From Clostridiales bacterium (lineage in GTDB: Bacteria; Bacillota; Clostridia; Lachnospirales; Lachnospiraceae): DNA of 34,120 nucleotides. Position numbers and translations under genes: made by a program. The stretch is taken from assembly GCA_020859995.1 (NCBI GenBank), contig JAJBVE010000005.1, positions 1 to 34,120 on the forward strand, in the 5' to 3' direction. Every line of letters begins with the position of its first letter. The first letter of the stretch is position 1. Below, piece after piece: positions 1-6,937 of this stretch. The notes beneath the pieces are model-generated. The model saw only the letters and a list, made by a program, of their open reading frames with translations. It was not told the origin of the DNA and searched no databases.

Positions 1-112
1 CACCACCAATTTTTTGCGCTTTTCAGAGTGGAATTTACTTTTTCACTTCAGCGTTTTCGAATTTTCGTTATTTTTTGCAAATATGCATAATTATTCTGAT
101 ATTTCAGCACAC

Positions 113-1069
113 TCAGATCTCCTCCAGCACAGCCTGTATCTTCCGAAATTCTTCCCCGGTGCCGCCGACAATCGCCTGTGAAGCTTCTCCGGCGATGGGC
201 GCTCTTTGTTTGCGGTATTCTTTGGGTGTACAGCCCCGGATCTCCTTAAACTTGCGGATGAAATAACTGAAATTCTCAAACCCTGTTTCGAATGCGATTT
301 CCATGATCGGCAGGTCGGTCGTCTTCAGGAGGACGCAGGCCTGATCTACGCGGTAGTGGTTGATATACTGAGTGAAGCTGACCAGGAAGGTCTTGACGAA
401 GAAGGAACTGAAATATTTCGGGGACATATGCATGATTTCGGCACCCTGCTCCAGCGAAATGCGCTCTTGGTAGTGGGCGGCGATGTAGTCGGTCAGCTCC
501 CGGATGCGGATGGTGGTCAGCGAGTGGGTGACAGTGGCAGCCGGAGTGACGGGGACGAACAGCTGGTTGGTCTCCAGCATAAGCAGCATCTTGTAGAGCA
601 GAATTTTGATCATCAGGCGGTAGCAGTCCGGCTGCATGACGTAGATCTGCTTGATCGAGCGAATGTCGCGCAGCAGGATCTGGTGGCAGGTCTGCTCGCT
701 GGTGACCTTGAGCGGGAATCCCAATGTCTTTTTCAGGGGATTCAAAAGTGCGTCCTGCACATAATCTGCCTGTTTAAAATCCAGCCAGTCCGGCTCAAAG
801 ACGAACGAAAAATAGGAGCTGTTGTTTTGCTCCAGCACCAACTGATGTACCTGTCCAGGGTTGATGAAAAAGATATCGCCGGCCTGCCCGACATGGGTCT
901 CGCCCTCCACCATGAGTACCAGTTCGCCCTGGTCGACGCAGATGATTTCTATCTGTCGGTGCCAGTGGTAGTCGACGATAAAACGGTTGGACTCCGCCTG
1001 CGCTCCGTAGCACTCAAACGGAAAATAATCGGTGCCGTGGCTTTTCTTTTCTTCCAGATCGATTGCCAT
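113..1069 (-). CDS. AraC-family transcriptional regulator (cupin sensor plus HTH)
   Basis: A 318-residue regulator. The N-terminal half looks like an AraC-type cupin sugar-sensing domain, with a histidine-rich stretch (DYHWHRQIEII) and a GDIFFINPGQVHQL turn. The last ~100 residues form the double helix-turn-helix, with the family's GFENFSYFIRKFKEIRGCTPKEYR signature region near the C terminus. I start it at the ATG at 1069 (MAIDLEEKK) because AGGAGG lies just upstream on the minus strand; an in-frame start 14 codons earlier has no such site. It is divergent from the sugar ABC transporter genes, so it probably activates that operon in response to an imported sugar. The ~30-residue tail after the HTH is not part of the usual domain. 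Family call is firm; the inducer is inferred. Confidence 0.92.
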   Translation of the reverse strand: MAIDLEEKKSHGTDYFPFECYGAQAESNRFIVDYHWHRQIEIICVDQGELVLMVEGETHVGQAGDIFFINPGQVHQLVLEQNNSSYFSFVFEPDWLDFKQADYVQDALLNPLKKTLGFPLKVTSEQTCHQILLRDIRSIKQIYVMQPDCYRLMIKILLYKMLLMLETNQLFVPVTPAATVTHSLTTIRIRELTDYIAAHYQERISLEQGAEIMHMSPKYFSSFFVKTFLVSFTQYINHYRVDQACVLLKTTDLPIMEIAFETGFENFSYFIRKFKEIRGCTPKEYRKQRAPIAGEASQAIVGGTGEEFRKIQAVLEEI

Positions 1070-1144
1070 GAGTTTCCTCCTTTCATCAAAAGCCGCAGAG
1101 TGTAACAGCAAAAAATAGATGTGATGTGGAATTTGTGTTATTTT

Positions 1145-1188
1145 TTCTGTATTTCAAACAAGAAATTCTGTATTTACTCTGGTATGAT
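1145..1188 (+). promoter_or_regulatory. Candidate AraC operator with extended -10 promoter
   Basis: The decamer TTCTGTATTT occurs at 1145-1154 and again at 1166-1175, exactly 21 bp (two helical turns) apart, as AraC-type proteins usually require of direct half-sites. Immediately downstream is TGGTATGAT (1180-1188), an extended -10 without a recognisable -35, as expected for an activator-dependent promoter. The 300 bases from here to the binding-protein start would be a long untranslated leader; I see no gene in it. Repeats are seen directly; the function is inferred. Confidence 0.4.
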
Positions 1189-1497
1189 GTCACCATAAAG
1201 TCGTGGACAGAAAGCAATAAAAATAGTACGAGAATTGAGCAATCCGACATCTGCGATCTGATAACATAATATTGATACTTAAAATAGCAGAAAACAAATG
1301 GATAACACCTAAAAATATGCACAATTCCGACAATAACACAAAATCCTTTCATCCGCATATGACACCCTGCCGGCCGGAATTTCTGGTGCCGCGGTGAAAG
1401 GAAAAAGTGGCAATATTTTTGCTTTATTTGGCCATGATTATACATGAAACAGGAGAGTCACGCAATCAGGTTTTTGCTTGAAAGGAGAATTATTTTT

Positions 1498-2760
1498 ATG
1501 AAAAGAAAAGTTTCTTTTGCAATAGCAGCAGCAATGACGATGTCTCTGGCGGGCGGAGCGGTTCCTGCGCTGGCGGACGATTCCGTATCGATTACAATTT
1601 TCAACTCCAAGTCTGAGATTCAGAGCCAGCTGGAGGAAAAGGCGGCTGAGTATTCTGCCGAGACAGGCGTGGACATCGAGGTTTATTACTCCAGCGATAC
1701 TGTGGCGGCTCATTTGGCGACCAGATATGCGTCCGGTGACCCGTACACGATTTCTATGGTAGACGCCAAGGATGTCTATTCTCTGGCAGAGGAGTACGCG
1801 GTGGATTTAAGCGATGAGGACTGGGTAAATGATACCGAATATGAGATTGCGATTGACGGAGTGGTCTACGGATTCCCGGTTTGCGTGGAGGCACGCGGCA
1901 TCATTTACAACGCGGACGCGATTGAGGCGATCACAGGCGAGACCTTCGATCCGTCCCAGTACACGACGCTGGATGCGTTTACCGAACTGCTGGAGACGCT
2001 GGTGGCAGGCGGCATGGAGACGCCGGTTGGAATCATGAAGGAAGACTGGTCCCTGGGCGCTCATTTCCTGGCAGAGATTTATGAGCAGCAGGAGGACGTG
2101 GAAGCCTTTATCACAGCTCTGCAGGAAGGTACCGCGGATCTGATCAACAATGAGAAGTTCAACTCTCTGATGGACACTTTTGATGTGCTGATGCAGTACA
2201 ATTACGCGGCTGGTTCTGCGATTGCGGCAGAGCGTGAGATTACGGAAATGATGCTTGCAGAAGGTGAGATCGCGTTTATGTTCGGCGGCAACTGGGACTG
2301 GTCTGTATTGAACGCATATGATTACACCGAGAACATGGGCATGATGCCGGTGCCGCAGAATACGGAGGATGGCACCAATGAGATGCTTGTCGGCGGCGGC
2401 TCCAAATACTTCTTTATCGACTCTTCGGATAATACTTCGGAAGAGCAGGTGCAGGCGGCGAAGGATTTCCTGAACTGGCTGGTTTATGACGAGGATGGAC
2501 AGTCCTTCCTGGTAAATGACTGCGCACTGGTGCCGGCTTACAGCAACATCACGCTGGACGTTGCGGATCCGCTGGGACAGTCCGTGAAGGAATATGCGGA
2601 CGCAGGCCTTCTGATTGACAACTACAACTATCTGCCTGACGACCATTATTCCCTCCTGGGCGCTGCTTTCCAGAAATATCTGGCCGGTAAGCTTGACCGG
2701 GAAGGCTTCGCAGCCGAAATCGAGAGCTACTGGACGACGGCTGAGGTAGTAGAACACTAA
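1498..2760 (+). CDS. Extracellular sugar-binding protein of a CUT1 ABC importer
   Basis: A 420-residue type 1 solute-binding protein, captures a sugar or short oligosaccharide outside the cell and passes it to the two permeases that follow. It starts at the ATG at 1498 behind GAAAGGAG; an upstream in-frame ATG has no comparable site. The signal peptide is MKRK followed by a hydrophobic stretch ending ALADD. There is no lipobox cysteine, unlike most Gram-positive binding proteins, so its retention at the membrane is unexplained. The mature part has the usual fold features, such as FMFGGNWDWSVL and a C-terminal YWTTAEVVE end. Sucrose or fructo-oligosaccharide is the likely ligand given the downstream GH32 and GH13_4 genes; this is inference from context. 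Confidence 0.9.
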   Translation: MKRKVSFAIAAAMTMSLAGGAVPALADDSVSITIFNSKSEIQSQLEEKAAEYSAETGVDIEVYYSSDTVAAHLATRYASGDPYTISMVDAKDVYSLAEEYAVDLSDEDWVNDTEYEIAIDGVVYGFPVCVEARGIIYNADAIEAITGETFDPSQYTTLDAFTELLETLVAGGMETPVGIMKEDWSLGAHFLAEIYEQQEDVEAFITALQEGTADLINNEKFNSLMDTFDVLMQYNYAAGSAIAAEREITEMMLAEGEIAFMFGGNWDWSVLNAYDYTENMGMMPVPQNTEDGTNEMLVGGGSKYFFIDSSDNTSEEQVQAAKDFLNWLVYDEDGQSFLVNDCALVPAYSNITLDVADPLGQSVKEYADAGLLIDNYNYLPDDHYSLLGAAFQKYLAGKLDREGFAAEIESYWTTAEVVEH

Positions 2761-2782
2761 GAATTCCTCGTGCAGCAAACCG

Positions 2783-2824
2783 CCCCTCGTAATGGCATCT
2801 GACTGATGATTCCGGGTACGGGGG
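2783..2824 (+). other. Intercistronic stem-loop
   Basis: CCCCTCGTA (2783-2791) pairs with TACGGGGG (2817-2824) with one bulged base, and an inner CATC/GATG pair lies in the loop. No T-run follows. It sits in the 205-base gap between the binding protein and the first permease. Such structures often protect the 3' end of the abundant binding-protein message, so expression can fall toward the permeases. Confidence 0.4.
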
Positions 2825-2965
2825 ACGGTGTGAAAATGGAGTGGTTTTTGGGCTTGACTTTCTGACATCTGCATTTTGCGGGAAGGTCTCGCAAAGAGAC
2901 AGGAAAGATGGCTCGGAAGAAGTTTCGAAAGAAATTTCAAAAGACATTTCGGAGGCAGAAAGATT

Positions 2966-3847
2966 ATGAAGAAAAATACTACCTCATATAAAGTATCGCA
3001 GTTCCTGATGTTTGCGGGACCGGCGGCGGTGCTTTTCATAGCGGTGGTACTCGTCCCCTTTGTCTATGGTCTGTATCTGACCTTTACCAGCTGGGACGGG
3101 GTATCTAAGACCAAGCCTTTTGTGGGTCTGGCAAATTATCTGGCGGCGTTTAGTGATTCTGCTTACTGGGCGGCGCTGGGGCGCACGGCGGTTTATACGG
3201 TGATCGCTGTGGTGCTGGTAAATGTGGTGGCGTTTCTGCTGGCCTACCTGGTGACGAGCGGAATCAAAGGACAGAACTTTTTCCGCGCCGGTTTCTTTAT
3301 CCCGAACCTGATCGGCGGCATCGTCCTTGGTTATGTGTGGAAATTTGTATTTAACCGTGCGCTGGTATCTCTGGGCAATTCACTCTCCATCGGAGTGCTG
3401 TCTACGAGCTGGCTGGCCACGACCGGCGGCGCGATGCTCTGCCTGATCATCGTTTCCGTATGGCAGTATGCCGGATACATGATGCTGATTTATGTGGCGG
3501 GCTTTATGAGCGTTTCCAAGAGCCTGATGGAGGCGGCGCAGATCGACGGCTGCACAAAGTCGCAGGCTATGAAAAATGTCACGATTCCGCTGATGCGTTC
3601 TTCCTTTGTACAGTGTATATTCCTGACACTGACCCGCTGCTTTATGGTTTACGACGTCAACCTTTCTCTTACAAACGGAGAACCGTTCAACAGTTCGGTC
3701 CTGGCGGCGATGCATGTGTACAACCAGGCATTTACTTACAAAAATTATGGTACCGGCCAGGCGGAGGCTCTGATCCTGTTTGTGATCTGCGCAATCGTCG
3801 GTGTGACGCAGGTCTATGTCGGTAAGAAAGGGGAGGTGGCAGCATAA
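2966..3847 (+). CDS. Sugar ABC transporter permease, MalF/UgpA type
   Basis: A 293-residue inner-membrane permease with about six hydrophobic segments, starting with FLMFAGPAAVLFIAVVLVPF. The EAA loop that docks the ATPase is visible as EAAQIDGCTKSQAMKNVTIP near residue 190. The start at 2966 is set by GGAGG at 2951; upstream in-frame codons are rich in Arg/Lys and lack membrane character. It pairs with the next permease, which overlaps its stop codon. No ATPase gene is present in this operon, so the pair presumably uses a shared MsmK/MalK-type ATPase encoded elsewhere, a common arrangement in Firmicutes. Confidence 0.92.
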   Translation: MKKNTTSYKVSQFLMFAGPAAVLFIAVVLVPFVYGLYLTFTSWDGVSKTKPFVGLANYLAAFSDSAYWAALGRTAVYTVIAVVLVNVVAFLLAYLVTSGIKGQNFFRAGFFIPNLIGGIVLGYVWKFVFNRALVSLGNSLSIGVLSTSWLATTGGAMLCLIIVSVWQYAGYMMLIYVAGFMSVSKSLMEAAQIDGCTKSQAMKNVTIPLMRSSFVQCIFLTLTRCFMVYDVNLSLTNGEPFNSSVLAAMHVYNQAFTYKNYGTGQAEALILFVICAIVGVTQVYVGKKGEVAA

Positions 3848-4707
3848 TGGATGCAAACGCGAAAGCAGCCCGCAAGAAAAAGATCACGAATGCAATCCTC
3901 TGGGTAGTCCTTTTGATTCTGTTTATCGCATTTATCTTCCCGTTTCTGCTGGTGCTGATCAATGTGTTTAAGACAAAGGCGGATATTACGATCGCCCCGC
4001 TGTCCCTGATTGGCTCTCACGGGTTTACGCTGGAAAACTTCCCTAACGCGATGCAGAAAATGAATTTCTGGGTGGCGTTCCGCAACTCACTGATTGTGAC
4101 CATCAGCTCGACGGTGCTGACCCTGCTGTTTTCCTCGATGGCTGCATTTGTCATCGTCCGGAACAACTGGAAAGCGTGCGCACTGCTGTTTACCGGGATG
4201 ATTGCCTCGATGGTAATCCCGTTTCAGGTACTGATGATCCCGCTGGTGTCTTTATATGGCGGTATCTTCGGAGTCCTGAACAGCCGCGTGACCCTGATTC
4301 TGATGCACACCGGCTTCTCCGTATCTATGGCGACCTTTATGTTCCACGGCGCGATTCACACCAATATCCCGCTGGAGCTGGAAGAAGCAGCGCTGATGGA
4401 TGGCTGCACAAGATGGCAGACCTTCTGGAGAGTGGTATTTCCCCTGCTGAAGCCTACGATCGCAACGGTCGCGATCATCGACGCAATGGCATTCTGGAAT
4501 GACTACCTGCTTCCGAGCCTGGTACTTGGCCGGAAGGAGCTCTACACGATTCCGATTGCGACGCAGGTATTCTATGGAACCTATTCCACAGATATCGGCC
4601 TGGTAATGGCGGCTCTGCTGTTGGCAATGCTGCCGATCCTGATCCTGTATCTGTTCCTGCAGCGCTACATCGTAGAAGGTGTCACTTCCGGAGCTGTGAA
4701 AGGCTGA
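3847..4707 (+). CDS. Sugar ABC transporter permease, MalG/UgpE type
   Basis: A 286-residue permease, the second membrane subunit of the CUT1 importer. Its ATG overlaps the previous TAA by one base (TAATG), so the two are probably translationally coupled. The EAA loop reads EEAALMDGCTRWQTFWRVVF, around residues 180-200, and the C terminus ends in the typical LQRYIVEGVTSGAVKG. Six membrane segments are apparent. It is followed by a strong hairpin, so the transporter operon can end here and the two glycosidase genes may have separate or read-through expression. Confidence 0.93.
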   Translation: MDANAKAARKKKITNAILWVVLLILFIAFIFPFLLVLINVFKTKADITIAPLSLIGSHGFTLENFPNAMQKMNFWVAFRNSLIVTISSTVLTLLFSSMAAFVIVRNNWKACALLFTGMIASMVIPFQVLMIPLVSLYGGIFGVLNSRVTLILMHTGFSVSMATFMFHGAIHTNIPLELEEAALMDGCTRWQTFWRVVFPLLKPTIATVAIIDAMAFWNDYLLPSLVLGRKELYTIPIATQVFYGTYSTDIGLVMAALLLAMLPILILYLFLQRYIVEGVTSGAVKG

Positions 4708-4718
4708 TCGGAAAAACG

Positions 4719-4758
4719 GACGCAGAGGGAATTTATAAGATTCCCTCCTGCGTCTTTT
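4719..4758 (+). terminator. Rho-independent terminator after the transporter operon
   Basis: GACGCAGAGGGAAT (4719-4732) pairs with ATTCCCTCCTGCGTC (4740-4754) with one bulged base and a seven-base loop, followed by TTTT. It lies 11 bases after the last permease and 72 bases before the GH32 start. Confidence 0.85.
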
Positions 4759-4830
4759 GGCATGTTTATGACGGACATAACCCGGCGAGGGGGAAAAGGA
4801 TTGCCTGATTTGATTATAATGGAGAATGAT

Positions 4831-6780
4831 ATGACTAGAAAAATGGACCTGAAAGCTCCGTATCTGGCTCTTCCGGTGAAAACGGGGCAAAATCAATCAT
4901 TCCTTGAAATTTTTGCAGACGATGAGAAAAAATACGAGCTGCTGGTATCCGACTGCCCGGAGAAAACCTGCGACTATGACTGCTGGCTGTATCTCCCGGA
5001 CTGCGTTGGAAAAACGATAGAGCTAAAAGGAGACTTAAGCGAAGCATACTTCGCGCAGATCCGGCAGGCAGAGGCGGCAGAGCAGACCCCGCTTACGCGG
5101 CCGCTGCTGCACTTTACGGCGGATCGCGGCTGGATCAACGATCCCAACGGCCTGGTGTTTCATGACGGTGTGTACCATCTGTTTTTCCAGTACAATCCGG
5201 CTGACATAGAATGGGGCAATATGTCCTGGGGACACGCGGTCAGCACAGATCTGCTGCATTTTTGCCAGACGGATACGGTTCTTTGGCCCGACGAAACTGG
5301 CACCATGTTTTCCGGGAGCGGCCTTGTCAATCAGCAGGGACTTCTGGATCTGCCGGAGGACGCACTGGTATTTTTCTATACAGCAGCCGGAGGCACCAAT
5401 CCGTGGAGCCGGAAATCCGCTTCCTGTTTGGTGGGAGCTGGCGTGGATGAAGGATGCACGAATGGCGAAATGTCACATACAGAAAATCAGACAGAAGCTA
5501 ATCAGACAGAAGCAAATCAGGAGACCGATCTTGCCGCGGAAAATGATATGGAAAAATATTTTACCCAGCGGATTGCGGTGAGCGTAGACGGCGGACGCAC
5601 CCTGCGGAAGCTGCATCAGGAAGCGCTGGGCGTGCTTGAACCGGACTCCAGAGACCCGCAGGTCTTCTGGCATGCAGCTTCGAACGCCTACGTCATGGCT
5701 TTGTGGATCCAGGGCGAGGAAATAGGGATTCTGCGCTCGCTGGATCTGCAAAACTGGGAGATGAGCGACCGGTTTACCCTACCCGGCGCGTTTGAATGCC
5801 CGAACCTGTTTTGCCTGCCGTCGGCGGATGCGATGGAGTCATCTGTTTACCGGGACAGAGACTTGACGGAGCTGAATGCAAACCAGGATGTGGATCCATC
5901 GGATTTATCTGTTATTCGAGATCCAGATGCAGATTCAGCGGAAAAAAGCGTTCAGTGGGTCTTGACAGTCGCCGACGGCTCGTACTATCTGGGAGATTTT
6001 GACGGATACCACTTCACCTCTGACGGAGTGCGCCGGAAAAGCTATCTGACGGAACTGCCCTATGCCGCTCAGGTCTACAATGGCATCAGTGACCGCACGG
6101 TGCTGGTGGCCTGGCTGCGCACGAGAAATGAGGGACATCTTTACACCGGTGCGATGAGCCTGCCGCGCGAGCTTGGCCTCACCATGCGCAAAGGAAAACA
6201 GATGCTGCAGCTGCGCCCGGTGCGGGAATATGAGACGTCGAAGCGAAAGAGGAACCTGCCGTTTGAAAAAAAGAATGGCAGCCTGATTCTGGAAATCAGG
6301 GACGAAGCCGTGACAGAGCTGGTGCTGAATCCTTCCGGAGAAAATCCATTGACAGTGGAATTTTTTGGAAATATATTGACGATAGGGAAAGAGACGATGT
6401 TGTTTCAGGCAGATGGCGCCGTCCATGCGGCAAATGATGCGGGCATGCCGGATGTGCTGGAGAGTGAGAGTGTGCCGAATGATGCGGGTGCGCCGGATGC
6501 GCAGGAGAGTGTGCCAGACGATGCGGGTACGCCGGATGCGCATGATGATACGAATAAGTTGGACATGCAGAAATGTACAGCACTCCCGGAGCCCTTTACG
6601 GAGGTACACCTGTTGATTGACCGGCAGATCCTTGAGGTTTATGGAAACGACTGCACCCAGACGGCTTATTTTGAGACAGGCTCCGATCAGCTGACAGGAA
6701 CCATTCGCGTGATGGGCTGTGAAGGAACCCCGGAGGTTTATCAGTGGACGCCGCAGACCTGTCCGGACAACGCTGACTGA
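4831..6780 (+). CDS. GH32 beta-fructosidase (sucrose/fructo-oligosaccharide hydrolase) with two repeat inserts
   Basis: A 649-residue intracellular enzyme that cleaves terminal fructose from sucrose or fructans. GH32 landmarks are clear: WINDPNG with nucleophile Asp104, FSGSG, SRDP with Asp275, and ECPNLF with acid/base Glu322, followed by a C-terminal beta-sandwich. No signal peptide is seen, so it acts on imported substrate. The start at 4831 follows GGAG at 4821; ATG codons at 4819 and 4762 are poorer. Oddities: a Thr/Asn/Gln repeat insert (TENQ, TEANQ, TEANQ) around residues 217-233, an acidic Asp/Ser insert near 350-370, and an acidic NDAGxPD repeat near residues 532-570 in the sandwich. 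These make it longer than the usual 480-520 residues. Hydrolase or sucrose-6-phosphate hydrolase specificity cannot be settled; ABC import favours unphosphorylated sugar. Confidence 0.92.
   Translation: MTRKMDLKAPYLALPVKTGQNQSFLEIFADDEKKYELLVSDCPEKTCDYDCWLYLPDCVGKTIELKGDLSEAYFAQIRQAEAAEQTPLTRPLLHFTADRGWINDPNGLVFHDGVYHLFFQYNPADIEWGNMSWGHAVSTDLLHFCQTDTVLWPDETGTMFSGSGLVNQQGLLDLPEDALVFFYTAAGGTNPWSRKSASCLVGAGVDEGCTNGEMSHTENQTEANQTEANQETDLAAENDMEKYFTQRIAVSVDGGRTLRKLHQEALGVLEPDSRDPQVFWHAASNAYVMALWIQGEEIGILRSLDLQNWEMSDRFTLPGAFECPNLFCLPSADAMESSVYRDRDLTELNANQDVDPSDLSVIRDPDADSAEKSVQWVLTVADGSYYLGDFDGYHFTSDGVRRKSYLTELPYAAQVYNGISDRTVLVAWLRTRNEGHLYTGAMSLPRELGLTMRKGKQMLQLRPVREYETSKRKRNLPFEKKNGSLILEIRDEAVTELVLNPSGENPLTVEFFGNILTIGKETMLFQADGAVHAANDAGMPDVLESESVPNDAGAPDAQESVPDDAGTPDAHDDTNKLDMQKCTALPEPFTEVHLLIDRQILEVYGNDCTQTAYFETGSDQLTGTIRVMGCEGTPEVYQWTPQTCPDNAD
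5479..5520 (+). repeat. 15-bp in-frame tandem repeat in the GH32 gene
   Basis: ACAGAAGCTAATCAG (5491-5505) is repeated as ACAGAAGCAAATCAG (5506-5520), preceded by a 12-base partial unit (5479-5490). It encodes TENQ-TEANQ-TEANQ, a surface insertion between GH32 blades. Confidence 0.85.
6433..6546 (+). repeat. Degenerate 39-45-bp tandem repeat in the GH32 C-terminal domain
   Basis: Three units, each opening with a version of GATGCGGGxxxGCCGGATG, encode NDAGMPD, NDAGAPD and DDAGTPD blocks of 15, 13 and about 11 residues. The reading frame is kept throughout. The inserted segment is acidic and lies within the beta-sandwich. Confidence 0.75.
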
Positions 6781-6937
6781 AATTTAAAAATAGTTTAGAA
6801 CAGAAGCGCAACAATCATACTGGTTTCGAGTGTTGCTCTGAACGATTAAAATTTTTAATTATCTGCATCAGGCAAAACAGACGGAGACGGAATGCAGATG
6901 AACTATATGACGCAGGCTGCTTGCAGTGGGAGAGAAG

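Noticed and set aside
1-112. Possible gene or terminator at the left edge
   Set aside because: AT-rich sequence with no convincing hairpin, ribosome site or domain-coding frame.
206-1105. Long open frame (299 codons) on the plus strand
   Set aside because: It is the reverse reading of the AraC-type gene, has no recognisable family and no ribosome site; the minus-strand protein is clearly real.
2783-2824. Terminator between binding protein and permease
   Set aside because: The hairpin has no T-tract, and the permeases need to be co-expressed with the binding protein.
2854-2885. Promoter TTGACT before the first permease
   Set aside because: No -10-like hexamer occurs 16-18 bases downstream.
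1807-3039. 410-codon open frame on the minus strand
   Set aside because: It runs antisense through the binding protein and permease genes and is rich in Arg/His as expected of a shadow reading.
6808-6836. GCAACA/TGTTGC hairpin between GH32 and GH13 as a terminator
   Set aside because: Only six pairs around a 17-base loop and no T-tract directly after it.
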